DNA from: Ophiura sarsii
Lineage: Eukaryota > Echinodermata > Ophiuroidea > Amphilepidida > Ophiuridae
NCBI GenBank assembly: GCA_035610835.1
Contig: CM069452.1
Location: 26,045,121-26,109,120, forward strand
Length of the DNA: 64,000 nucleotides
Direction of reading: 5' to 3'
The position numbers and the translations under genes were made by a program. Below the pieces are notes generated by a model that saw only the letters and a list, made by a program, of their open reading frames with translations, did no database searches and was not told where the DNA came from. Below, piece after piece: positions 11,076 to 23,494 of the stretch. Numbering within the stretch: position 1 is the first letter of the stretch; every line of letters begins with the position of its first letter.

Positions 11076-14000
11076 AAAAGAATCACACACCCCTAGATAT
11101 GTTATAGAATACCTTCTACATCAACTCCAATTGCCCGTTTAAAAATGGACAGACTGAGTTGATGCAGAAAGATCCCTTTTAGTCATACCCTGGAAACAAT
11201 GCTTAATAAAAGTACGAACTATTTCCCATTTCATTTGAAATTTGTGTGTGGTTACAACTACGTATAAGAGATATACGGAGATTAAACGTGCGAGCAGGTC
11301 AAATGCTCTTACAGAAATGATAGAAATCCCGTCAGAGGATATTGAGATTCCAGTGGCGGTGGAGGCATCAAAATGTAAGTCCCAAGTCTACTATAGAACA
11401 CGTATATTTAAATATGTCCGCAACCCCCTAAATCGTCCCCCCCCCCGCCCACCCCACGGATCGCAGAGGGCTCGTGAAATTTAGGGTAACTTTCGTAACG
11501 ATCACCGCGACGCCCCCCAGCTTCCACCGCATATGATTTGTATATTCCCCAATATGATATCTTTAAAACTGGTAGATTAAGCTAAAGATGTGATTGGTGA
11601 TCACGTGCCATACGACAGTTTGGTGGTTTACATCGCGCAATATCTTGGTTTGAGTTGAGGTGGCAGGCACATCAGGGAAGGCTGACGTTAAATGGGCTTT
11701 GCGCAAGTGATATAATGTAGTAGGTATAGTTCAGACGTTGCTTTATAACTATAAGGCCAACAGAGAATTACCAGAAGGCAAAGCGCTCTTGATTTCTACC
11801 GCATTTCAACCAAATTCAATCATCAAAAATTCTGCACTTCCTAATCCAAGTGATCTTGTTACATTCTTAAAAATTCTAGCCTCTCTATATACAGTATTAA
11901 AATTATCAATTTAATCGTGTTTTATCAACACTTGCTCTCTTTCTTGTATAACATGTCTGTCCGGCCGTTGAGGCAAAATCTAAACAATACGCGGGTCATC
12001 AATCTTCACCGTTTGCTTGCTATATCCAAACACGTATCATAGGATACACAGGGGAAATTCTGCAAGAGAAACGCCTTACGCTTCGCTATCAAATGTTCAC
12101 ATTGCATATTCGATTAATTAGTGGAGTGGTGGTCAGTGTAGGTGCACACAACTGTTGATTAGACTCGAGTGGTTTTCATCGTGCTAATTAATGTCATTAT
12201 GTTATAATTAACTTCCTCTGATATAAGTCGCACCATTAATACAGTTTCTGATTTCAAGGTTTCTGATGCTGTATACAATATGCATTATTTTATAACCCAA
12301 TTTGCCTGGTGGTGCTCCCTTCATTAGTGCACCATGTCCGCATCATTAGTGTGACTTTTTGAAATCCTCATAATTAATTAAAAATAGCAGATGACACTTG
12401 CCCCAGGTATTATGGGCGAAAAGGAGGAAAGGAGTATTAATTTAACGTAAATTAGACGTACCGCAAAATCCCGAGGAATTGTTTTCCCCGTTTCAAATCC
12501 TTTTTCAGTAAAATGATTAGAGCTCTATTGTCTTCGGTATGTGACATCCATAGGGGCGGGGTGCTCGGATTGTGGTTGGACGGGTGTGTGAGGCTCCTGT
12601 GGATGAAACCCTTTCCCATTTCTAAGAGTCTTTTTTATCGTGGATAGGTAGCCGTATCTAAGGATTATTCTCAAAATATAGACCCATGTCTATGGATTAA
12701 ATAAAAGCTATAGAACCGTTTTATAATCCAGTTACAATCCAAGATGTCAAAGGGTTTCTCGCAAAACCAGGACTCACGTAAAAGGATTTTTTCTTTTAAA
12801 AATGACCCTCTGGAGAGGCGAGGCACATCCCCGTATTATACGCGAGTATCCCTGATATGAGGTATCAATTTAAAGTTTAATTTTTGCATGTTTTGATGTT
12901 AAAATCGGACATTGGATAAAAGACACCAAGAGATGATGTAACATTTGTGATACATTTCGCGACCCTTATCCTCCTTCTTTTATGAATAGTGAATCTTTTA
13001 AGGATTTATGACTAATTTACAGATCATCCAGTGAACCTTTTTAAAGATCACAACTTGCGAATCTTTATATGAATAGCATCCCTAATCATTTGGTTATGAT
13101 TAAAGAATCTTTTTCGTTTATAGTCCCTGGATAAGTTTTCATAATTATAGTTCCGTGTATGAAACCAGTTGATTACTCAAGACTGCTGACCACATGTGCA
13201 TTCATCTGATTTTAAATATCAATAAAGGTCCATTGCTAATATATAGTATAATAAATTAATTACTCCAACTTCGCTTTCAATTTGGTATGTGTGCAAATTA
13301 GTCTATATAAGAACCACTGTTGTTGGAGAGTTAACCTGGGACTGTTAAATAGGATGGGGATTTTTCTCTAAGGCCTAAAACAACGTCCAATACCTATAAG
13401 TAAACTGTTTATAGTAATACGATATGTCGTTAATGGTAGTTCACGGTAGTTTCAAAATGAAATGTATATACAATATTTCTTTTACACTATCGCTCAATGT
13501 ATGTGTAACACTATATATTATATATAGTGGATCAATTAAGAGTGATTTATTTGCGTTTATGATGAGTGATGCTGTGACAAACTTTAATGTGATTTTCCAC
13601 TCTCCGTTTGAATTGGGCTATTACGTTTACAGTTATCCCACCCTATGAAAGACATAATTCATTTTACTTTCGAAAACAGTATGTCTCTCTATGCGAAATT
13701 GCGGAGGATTTACGCACGTGTATTCGTCTAACGAACGACACGAACGCTAGAGCTTTGATTTGTCGCGCGTGGTTTAGAACTCCGATCAGTCGATGACGGG
13801 GAGACGCTATGACGTCACTTCTCGAGGAAGCGAAATAGACTACTGAATGTGTCGTGAATTTGTACGGGTAAATATTGTACCAGATTTACTTAAATATAAC
13901 GTAATTATGATCGGGATATTCCAATCACACCCACAACCTCTCTTAAAAATGTAACTGTAACACGCACAGTATTCAAACTGTGTATTCCGGTTCTAACGTG

Positions 14001-15013
14001 TACCGGACCGGGGTGTACAGAATTTAAATTAAATAGCGCAGTGAAACTTAAAACAAATATAAACATAAGAGTATAGATAACAAGAGTCGTAGAGCTATTA
14101 GTGAATTGTTACCCAACGTGTGCATCCTTAGAGAATAGCGTAATGTTGGTTCAACTATCAAACAACTGACAGACGATACTCCTAGTACAATTATGAAACA
14201 TCATGATGACGGTGAATTATTAATGTAAACAAAATATCATAACTTTCAGACGAGCCACATGGAGTATCAATTGCATTTCAAGAAAAAAGGTAAAACATTT
14301 AGGAGATCGCAAGTTTACTAAAAAGTTTGGTTCAAAAGACTCAGAACTATAATTTGTAGAAGATTTATTTCTGCGTGTCGGTCGCGTATAATCAGGCAAA
14401 AAATGAAATTTGTATATAGACAAAACGTATCATGATGAATAGGCGCACCACTCATTTATTCTTTCAATATCTCTAAATGTTACCCTTCTCTAAAAAGACG
14501 TCTTCTTTTTAAACCATAACAATTTACTATCTTGGGGAAAATTCGCCCAAAATGCGCTAATAAATGACATTTCTTCTCGATAATCAAGTTTGATAATAGC
14601 AATGTCCTTTTCCTTTATTTTTTGAATATTGGCGCCGATTATATGTCGCCAGGTGTGCTTTGCCGACAGACTACATTTGTCAGACGACGCTGGCCACGCG
14701 TCTCGGACGACCCAATATGGCAACGGGAGTGCACCATTTTGAAATATTTTTAACAGTCATCGCCCGGTTAACGATGAAAATAATTTAAAAAATAGCATTT
14801 ACAATGGAGTTGGTTTAGCCAACTCCAACGGTTTTGGATTGGAAAAAAATCGTCTAATTATGATGAATTTTTCAAAATGATAAGATTAACATTTGCGATT
14901 TAATACGTGTTATTCCAATACGAATTCAAAATGTAGGTTTCGCGTGGCCACCGTCGTCTGACATTTATCGAGAGATTGCCAGCGCAAGGGGTGAAGCATC
15001 AAACTATTGCTGA
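11076..15013. other. Intergenic sequence with no supported gene
   Basis: A short frame at 11242-11374 ends at a donor-like AAAATGTAAGT and could be an orphan exon, but nothing recognisable supports it. Around 14674-14971 the words CAGACGACGCTGGCCACGCG and CGCGTGGCCACCGTCGTCTG are inverted, suggesting a decayed inverted-repeat element. A small palindrome GTTGG..CCAAC lies at about 14808-14828. Otherwise nothing seen. Confidence 0.45.
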
Positions 15014-15372
15014 TTGTACGTCGTAGCAACAATGTTGCCCCATCATATTTATCTGAATCGTTATCAAACTATGTGCCAACTCGCACTCTTCGTTCTGGAC
15101 AAATGCAACTTATTCAATAAACTATATCTAAGCGCTCTTGGGACCGGAGACAGATCTTTTGCTATTGCAGCTCCTCGTCTCTGGAATGAAATTCCTATCC
15201 ATAAATAAAAACTGCAAAAACTGTTACAATCTTAAAAAACTGTTGAAAACATATCTAATGTCTGTTTTATTGTTGTTGTTTATCGTTTTTTATTTGTATT
15301 TTATGTTTGCGCCTTGAGCGCTCTTATTTATTTAGAGTGGATATGTGCCTTGTCACTATTATTATTATTACA
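15014..15372 (+). mobile_element. LINE 3' end (same family as 8390-8939)
   Basis: The frame at 15014-15208 ends with GDRSFAIAAPRLWNEIPIHK, the conserved C-terminal block of CR1/L2-like reverse transcriptases. A 3' UTR with CGCCTTGAGCGCTCTTATTT and GATATGTGCCTTGTC follows, then an (ATT)n tail. It is a 5'-truncated insertion. Confidence 0.85.
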
Positions 15373-16683
15373 TGTAGTGTTATTAGTGTTATTATTATTA
15401 TTATTATCAACCTTCATTTGGTTTCACTTTGACTACGTCACTGTCTGTATGTGTATAAAGCAACAATTAATTTAATTAAATAACCTAAATTAATCATGCT
15501 AATTGATTTGAGTATAGAATTTAAAATATTCATTAGATCTCTGTAATGGAAAATGTTGTACAACAATGTATTATCCATAGCATTAGTTTCATTAAAAATA
15601 CAAATATGCGTACCTGGTAAAATCATGGAAATGTGGATACTACTTTATTGCACTCACATGAAGACACCTTACAGATATCTTTGTTAATAAGATAATTAAT
15701 CTCTCAGCTCAAAGTTCTAGTTATAGTCTATGTACTTAGAATCATATTACCCATACTAATATTTTACGCGTGCTATCTACGGTAGGTAGCATGAACAGCC
15801 GCGTCCTGTCGGGTGTAACTTTACCAAAATCTCCAAGTCGAACGAACATACGGTAAACGTATAAAAAATAAAACATGAGATCAAATAAATTTGGATTGTA
15901 AGAGATAGAAGGGTCTAGTTTGTTAACTGGTGACATGCGTTTATAAAAATACTCGAGGCCATTTAATCGCCCATCATAATCAACCATCATACACTAATTG
16001 GAGATTGCATACCGTATACACCAATCAGATCATGAAATATTCACAGTTAATTTCCCCCTTACCGAATCATCGATCACTTTGACTTTTAATACCATTTGGA
16101 TTAAAATTTCATGTAATTATTCCACTTCAGAAAATTCACGCTGGTGGGCTTTTGCTCTGATCATATATTTAACATGTTATAAACCTTTCGCCGTTTGAAA
16201 TTGAAAATTCTGGATAAAGGGATAATTTGTAACAAATAACAATTTGGTTACACAGATTAATCTATAACCATGCTATCAATCTATAGATAGCAAACGCTAT
16301 CTTCTGTAGATAGCAAACGTTTATTGCTGTACTCTCTCTCAATGTAAATAAAATGAATAACACGAGTGAAAGAGTGCCTATATTCAAGACAAATTCAATA
16401 GACATTTAAAGTAATTTTAAAAGGGAGTGACTGTTTACTGTGTCCAGAGCTGATGTTACTCTTTAAGAGTCAAATACATACTGTATTGTAATAAGGATTT
16501 TTAAACCGTTTTTAATTTGTAGTGGGTCGGCCTATAAGAGCTTATAAATGCTGTAAAACTTAAAGGCATATCGTAGCTGTTACTTAATGTCATAATTATC
16601 TGTAGGTCTATACATGTATAAGTCCTGCAAGATATAGCTTCTACATTTGATAATACAGCTGAGTATTTCAATTACACATAATA
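15373..16683. other. Intergenic sequence with three dispersed hairpins
   Basis: Hairpins of the GCTATC/GATAGC family are at 15771-15791 (TGCTATCTACGGTAGGTAGCA) and two close together at 16271-16292 and 16295-16315. No coding signal was recognised; the short frames here have no known resemblance. Confidence 0.5.
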
Positions 16684-17368
16684 CAGTGTGGTTCAATAAA
16701 ACGTTGACAGTTTTTTGAAGCCATTTTTTTTGAAATTCTGTTGAATTAAAATCTTTTTCAATATTCATCAATTATAATTATGATCTTGACCATCTATGGA
16801 TTCTATGCTGGAAATATCGTTACAAATAACCTAATACGGTTGCAGAATAACAGATATTTGAACAAAGTCTGTCCCATTTCACTCTGTCCACGGGTACTGA
16901 TTTCGCGACGTTACATTGAATACTGAATGATGAATTGTATGCAAGTAATCTAAGATTTGAAGATCCCGCCAGGTGAAACCAGTGTAATTGTTAACATCTT
17001 AACTATCTATTCAGGTGTGAAATCAATACGTAATAATAATACCACGAGTGACCCTAATTAGAATTAGTGATTTTCATAGATTGGAAGTGTAATTGTCTAT
17101 ACTCTATGCCTTAAAAGTGACGATGCCATTTAATGTTATCTTGCTGGTCATTTACCGTAGACTTACCCGTGGACAAAGAGATTTTGGAGAGATTCTCTTC
17201 AAATAGCTATCATTTTGCCGCCATATCATTATTAACATTGAGATTTTCAGCATAGATGGCCAAGATGATATGTTTGAGGAATATGTAAAAAAAAAAAATC
17301 AAACCAAATCCCACAATTTTGACAAATATAGTTTTGAAAAACTGTCAACTTTTTATTGAACCACACTG
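16684..17368. mobile_element. Mariner/Tc1-like non-autonomous element
   Basis: Terminal inverted repeats of about 33 bases: CAGTGTGGTTCAATAAAACG at the left and its near complement at the right (...TTTTTATTGAACCACACTG). Both ends are flanked by TA (16682-16683 and 17369-17370), the target site of the Tc1/mariner superfamily. At 685 bases it has no recognisable transposase, so it is an internally deleted or MITE form. Confidence 0.85.
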
Positions 17369-18420
17369 TACATTGTAGATACAAAGCAACCATAAAACGC
17401 TGTTGATAAAAGCAATATCTTAGTTTTGAACTGTTAAGACGGTCGGTAAATTCCCGGGATAGGCCTATATCTATATACCCAACGTGGATGGGGAGCAATA
17501 TAGACAACCTTTTCATGGGTGAAATGTTTTGGTATTTTTTGTGTTAAATCATTTGGCACTTGGGTAAAAATTAGGTAAACATCGTACATTCACCCAATAA
17601 AACAATTCAATTTATATCTGATTAGGTGGAGAGGTCATAAAATCGTTTCCTCCCCTTAACATCAGCAAGTGTCTGCCCTACAATCCACGAGCATCCGTGA
17701 ATTGGAGCGCGTCTCAGAATATTGAAGTGTTGAATAAATCGGACCCTTGCAGGAAAGGACCATTCACTCTTTTAAATGCTTCTGAATAATGCCAGTGCCA
17801 CCACTCAGAGTCCTCAAAGAACAAAACAATCGATGCTTCCGTAATGTATTCGGTGGGTGTCAATTAAAGACACGATGCTTAAGGCTATTGTTGTTGAATA
17901 AAAGGTCGTTATATTAGGCCTAACTCACGATATAAATTACTTGCACGTACGCGAAATAAAAGACTTGTCTTCATTTAATTGAGGATAATAACAAGGTTTC
18001 TGAGGGACATATCGGTATAATTATAGATCGTGGCCTTTCAGTAATGTCATTCGACGTCATAATTCAAAAAATAATCGTCAAGTGTAAATTATCAATGTGT
18101 ATTAAACGAGCACTCAAATACTTACCGGAAGATTTTATGATGTTAACATGCTAATATAACCAATTAGTTTTAGTTAGTGAAGAAATCGGTGTGTATGGCT
18201 AATTATTCTGCTATTGAATTAAAAAGTGAATTCGCACAAAACTAATATTACAAGCAAACTAATGAGTCTATACAAGCAAAAGGTGTATGACTCCACTCAA
18301 ATTCATGACCTTTTCATTGCCTCGATGTTGTTCATATCAAGGGTGTGCACGATTATGAGCAGTGGTGGTAGAAGTGTCAGACTTTAGAGACTATATCACC
18401 AACGTATCATCCCTTTTGAG

Positions 18421-18460
<40 letters not shown>

Positions 18461-19574
18461 GCTATAGATAGGCATACCCCAAACACTCACACTTTCATTT
18501 CAATTAGAACTTTTAGTGTAGAACGGTGTTGAGACATAATAGGGTTTACTATTGAAAATAGAACTATTGTATACAGCCTAGATTTTCACATTTGCCCATT
18601 TTTACCCGCTTATAGTGTGGTTTTTCCTATATGCTTATCTTATGAATCCAAGTTTTAGAAACACTTTAGATCAAATACCTACCACCATTATGCAGTCACT
18701 CCGTACTCAATACCGGAGCCTGTGCTGGTGTTTCCCTATATTTCTCGCTTTGATAGTGTACAAGCATTAATATTAGTAATTTGAACAATTTGCGTGCCTC
18801 AAAGGGGTGTATGTGATTGGATGAGGTCCAGGGTCTATAATGTCTCGGTGTATGTTGGTGAAGGGGAGGGTTGATGAAGGGGGACTTAAGAGAGGCTCTG
18901 AAGCAGAGCTATAGTTGTAAAGACCGACTTATCCCCTCGCTTAGTTTTGGGCAAACAAACCCTATTTAGGACTATTGGAGGAGACAATTTAATCAACCTA
19001 AAGTGTGCCGGTGCAATGATGGGTTCATCCATGAACTAGAATCATTTCATAAGGGTAATGAGCCATTGGTATTGTCACATTAAAGTCAATACACAGGGCC
19101 TAATTATTCATAATTTTACATTTTTTTTATAGAAAGAGTCATGAAATATGACAAGATAATATTCATTGATTTCAATTTTATATCTTGTCATAGTAAAATC
19201 TGTACAATATGACCAAAAGGGACTTCTCCCTAATTCATCATGCAAAAACAGACGGCGCATGACACGATTAAGCATTGCACTATTATACCTCTTTCAATCA
19301 AAAAAATCAAATTAAAATTTAAATGATTTTTTCTTCTTATTGGAAACGATCAAATAAGTTTATATAATAATAATTCTCTATTGTAACTCGAACGATTTAA
19401 GAATAAGTTTATATTTTTAAAATTTGATTTGGTTTGCTTTGGTGTCTAAAACCCTGGGATGAATCGCATGCCATATGAATTGCCATGCCATGACCAAAAT
19501 ATAGATTTGATTGGTGTTTTTTTTAAAGTAAAATCAAAATCGAGTACTAGGCTTCCAGCTTATTTAAATCAAAT
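17369..19574. other. Intergenic sequence with a 35-base poly-G tract
   Basis: No gene recognised. An uninterrupted run of G occupies 18425-18459. The rest is AT-rich and unremarkable. Confidence 0.5.
18425..18459 (+). repeat. Poly-G tract, 35 G
   Basis: Pure homopolymer, not inside a recognisable transposon, unlike most other G runs in the window. Confidence 0.9.
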
Positions 19575-19797
19575 AGAAGTTATCCATGTAACGGATTAGC
19601 TGCCATATTGTCGGGAATTTAAAATGTGTTAAAGATTTTCAGAAAGAAGACACACCTGTTTCATGATAAGTAGGTTGATTTGGTAACATGGTTCAGGCAA
19701 TGAACTGGACATGATGCACCGATTAAATTGAATGTAGAAAAGGCCGGGTGCGATTCATCTTTGTAGTCAGTTGCGCATGGCTACATGGATAATCTCT
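19575..19797. mobile_element. MITE family B, uninterrupted copy
   Basis: Termini AGAAGTTATCCATGTA and TACATGGATAATCTCT are inverted repeats. The 223-base body aligns to both halves of the interrupted copy at 9443-10262 and shows the state before the foldback insertion (TTTGGTAACATGGTTCAGGC here, against TTTGGTAAT and the insert there). Confidence 0.85.
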
Positions 19798-20324
19798 ACA
19801 TTGTGTATAACATAGCGGCACAGCAGTGAATCGATGACAAACTCGAGCTGAACTACAGTTTCAGATTAATGTACGGCGCTCTTGATTCTACGATTAGTGC
19901 GCTGACGGTTAAAAGATACTGTATTTCGTTTAAAATATTGAGAAAAAGAAAGGTTTGAGGCTAATTGGGGACTTGGTGAGCGAGTGAGTTGTATAATGGT
20001 AGTAAGGTAACCGATGAAGAGGTGTGAAAAGGGTCTCATCTCCTTGTTGATGTTCATGCACTATCTACTGAAGATAGCAAAAGCCTTTTTAACGAAACAC
20101 AATGATACTGAGATGAGAGGTGGGTCTTGACCGAGTGAACGATGGACCCGCTGTAACTTACCCCGGGTACGTAACTTACCCAAGTCCCATCCACACTCCA
20201 CAAAAGCTAACGCCAGTGACTGGAAAACATGTATGGTCCATTTAAATAGATCGAGTACTGAGTTAAAACAATGACAAGAACATAGACTTATTCAATCATT
20301 ATCTTTACAATCAGTGCAAATAAC

Positions 20325-20440
20325 ATAAATAATAATGATAATAGCGACAGGGCACATATCCACTCTAAATAAGAGCGCTTAAGGCACGAACATAAATACA
20401 GTATACATAAAAAACGATAAACAACAACAATAAAGATAAA
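20325..20440 (-). mobile_element. LINE 3' tail fragment
   Basis: Only the 3' UTR remains: on the minus strand TTTATTGTTGTTGTTTATCG, then GAGCGCTCTTATTTAGAGTGG and a TTATTATTATT tail, as in the copies at 8390-8939 and 15014-15372. Confidence 0.8.
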
Positions 20441-22500
20441 CCCTTATCATCACCTCTTGAAATAATCTTGTGCTGCAAGCAAGCACGTGTGCACTCAAAT
20501 TAAACTGCGTGCCATCTTTTACTCCCTAAAAAAATCTCTAAATTAATTGCTTTAGGCTGATCATTTCAACTTCATCATTTAAAAGCTAGATGATCTTTCA
20601 TCATTATCTCTAAATTAAGCTACAAATCTGATACTGTTGCAAAATTGTGCTTTAATAGTGACAAATCCTTCACTTAGCCAATCAAATCACGGTATCCACT
20701 TCTTGATTAGTTCATGCGCAGACAACACAATGCAGAAACATCGGCGGCGTATTGTACCAAATTCGCTAGCCAGATGCTGGACCAGATGTTGAATACACAT
20801 TTTCCCGCTAATCGCCACCTCCCCACCGTACTTCCTATAATTATGCTGCTATGCAAATTGTTGATGGATACACCGCCCCCTATTTCTCAGCCGATAAACA
20901 CTTTTACAACACTTGTGTGAGTGATTCTTTATACATTATTCTCTATACCATCAATGTCCAATGACACGCCTTCTTAAACATGAGATATAGACAATTATGA
21001 GACAATTATATATAGATGATATGAGTTAGTAAGTCTGTTTTAAGAGAGGTAACTTACAATTATGTGGACAGTTCGGAAACCATGAGCAGACACTACCAGC
21101 GGCGGTGTTTGATAGCTGTGGCATAAATAGCGCAACAGTTAATTATCTTGAAGTAGCGAATTAACCCCAGAGTCGTTAACTAACTATTGTCGTCGGAAAC
21201 AAGGAGGATTACGGACAAACTCTAACTTCGGTCTCGTAGGTAAGTGCATATTCAACCTATTATATTATTTCATTCTTACATATTTATTTGAACTTAATAA
21301 TGGTGAAATAGTAAACAGAATATCACACTGATGGGTAACAATTGCTTTCTACTGAAGATAGCAGTATTATACCATCACGAAATGATTTCGCTTATTGAAC
21401 ATCGGTGTCACATATAAATGGTTAAATTATAAGGTATTGTACAATAAAAATATAAGCAGTAACAGGTTGCTTTGATAATTTAAAATTTGAAAACCAAACA
21501 ATCCGCAAAGATAAATCAAAACCCAACGATTTTCAATGGCTGATGTCACCAGAAGGTATAATGTCATTTTATTGATTCGAGAGATATTGCCAGCTTAATC
21601 TGGCTCGATAAATAAATGATGGTCGGTATGCACAAAACAGTCTAACTTTAGATCCGGTCTAAATGATGAATAGTCCTTCTGGTAGGACCGTTTTATACTT
21701 TTATATCCCCTGAATGCTCCCTAACAAAGTCCAATAGTATATCTGGAGTCAACTATAATGAGACTAATATAAGAATAAAATGTATTCCCCTGTAAGGTTT
21801 CAATGATGTAGAATGAGCTCACCAAAGCATGAAAAGGTCCTTTCTGTGAGGACTATCCTCTATTTAGACCAGGTTTAAAGTTAGACCAGGTTTAAGTTGT
21901 TTTGTTAAATATATATAGTTTATAAATTAGCACCATCTTGTCGTCTGACGATTGCCTATTGGACATGGATCTCAGAATAACGACTTCTATTCCGGAAGGT
22001 CTATACTTTGAATTGTCATTATATTTTTTCATTTTCTTAATCATTTTAAATTATAACAAAAATACATAAAATGTACCCCTTGGTAAATATAAATACATAA
22101 ATGTACCCCTTGGTAAATATAATTTGTATCACCACATGTAGGCCTATATTTGAATTGTTTTTATGATGTATGTGATTTTTTCAGCGAAAGAAATGATAAT
22201 AAAGAACTATAAATGAGAAAAAGAATACATAAAATAAGCCTAATTAATAATGAGTACAGAGAGTTCCTTCAGGACCCCAGTAGGATAAAGCTTCGATTGT
22301 TTATTTATTTATTTATTTATTTAAAGTCAAATTAAAATCTTTTTGAAGGAACAGGTATGTTTTAGGCATTTTGAAGAAACGGGGAACACTAATTAAATTC
22401 GATCTGGATAAATACTGACAGACCATTTTACAAATCTGACATCAGAATTTTTAAAAACAATCTGAATACCCGAGATCCGTACTTAATGAAGTTATAAACC
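20441..22500. other. Intergenic sequence with an inverted-repeat element and a small duplication
   Basis: About 21633-21890 has inverted ends (ACAGTCTAACTTTAGATCCGG against CAGGTTTAAAGTTAGACC, plus AATAGTCCTT inside), suggesting a MITE. A 27-base word containing AAATGTACCCCTTGGTAAATA is duplicated in tandem at 22070-22125. (TTTA)n lies at 22298-22322. A single hairpin-family copy is at 21342-21363. No gene seen. Confidence 0.5.
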
Positions 22501-22752
22501 TTAACACTTTTCACGCGGCTATTAATTTCCCCATTAGGCCTATACAAAACAGATTTTTAAGAAACCTTTCCCAAATTTCAAGGCCTATCTTAAGGATTAC
22601 TGAACCAATACTCAGCATGTTTGTACTTATTTCAATGCATTTCTCATGGTGATTCTAGATATGATAATGAAATTCAATAATTTTGACATTTTTGAAATAT
22701 TTGGTGAAATTTTGGAATATCGTCTGCAGACGCCTGCCGTGGAAAGTATTAA
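22501..22752. mobile_element. MITE family A, copy 2
   Basis: Same termini and body as the copy at 6356-6607, in the same orientation (TTAACACTTTTCACGCGGCT ... GTGGAAAGTATTAA). Confidence 0.85.
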
Positions 22753-23268
22753 CTGTTTGCAGGTATCTCGGTCCAGTTGACATAAGTTTAAAATGTATAC
22801 GAGTTTATATGTGTGGAAAGGCTTCCGCAATTTTGACCCACTTTGCACAGAAACATACTATTTGAATTCGATATTCTTTCACCGAAAATAACGACATACT
22901 TTATTTCAAGAAGGTCGCCAAATTAATATTTTTGTCACCCCTGTGTAAACTGTGTAAACGAACCATAACACCGTTAACAATTAATGTTCAGCGTATATAA
23001 TAATATTCTATATCCAATTCACTCCTCTTATTGCGGAGGCGGTAAATATCCTGTAATATCGCATGCATAACGGTAAGAGCATGTTACTGTCATGAAAGCA
23101 TTATGAGCCGGCTTTTTGGTGGGTTTCAGGCTAGATCGAGAGAGACAGGAAATTTAATTTCATAATTGAGAAATAAAAATATTAAATCCAGTCAACCGAA
23201 ACGGTGATTAACGAAAGCTATCGTGTTTATCGTGTGGTAAAAGCTAACTTTACAAATTATATTCTATA

Positions 23269-23494
23269 TTAACGCTTTTCATGCGGCTGTCGTCTGCAGA
23301 CGGCAGTCTTTCACAAATGTCAAAATTATTGAATTTCATCACTATATTTGGATTCATCATGAGAAATTAATCAAAATGAGTACAAACATGCCAAGTATTG
23401 GTTCAGTAATCCTTGAGACATTGAAAGTTGGGAAAATTTTCTGAACAATCTGTTTTTTACATGGTAAAACTAATGGCCGCGTGTAAAGTGTTAG
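23269..23494. mobile_element. MITE family A, copy 3 (inverted)
   Basis: Opposite orientation to copy 2, only about 520 bases away. The pair could therefore pair with each other in single-stranded DNA or RNA. It ends GCCGCGTGTAAAGTGTTA. Confidence 0.85.

Noticed and set aside
11242..11484. 80-residue frame after the P-loop array
   Set aside because: A donor-like AAAATGTAAGT at about 11374 hints at an exon, but no acceptor, partner exon or family resemblance supports a gene.
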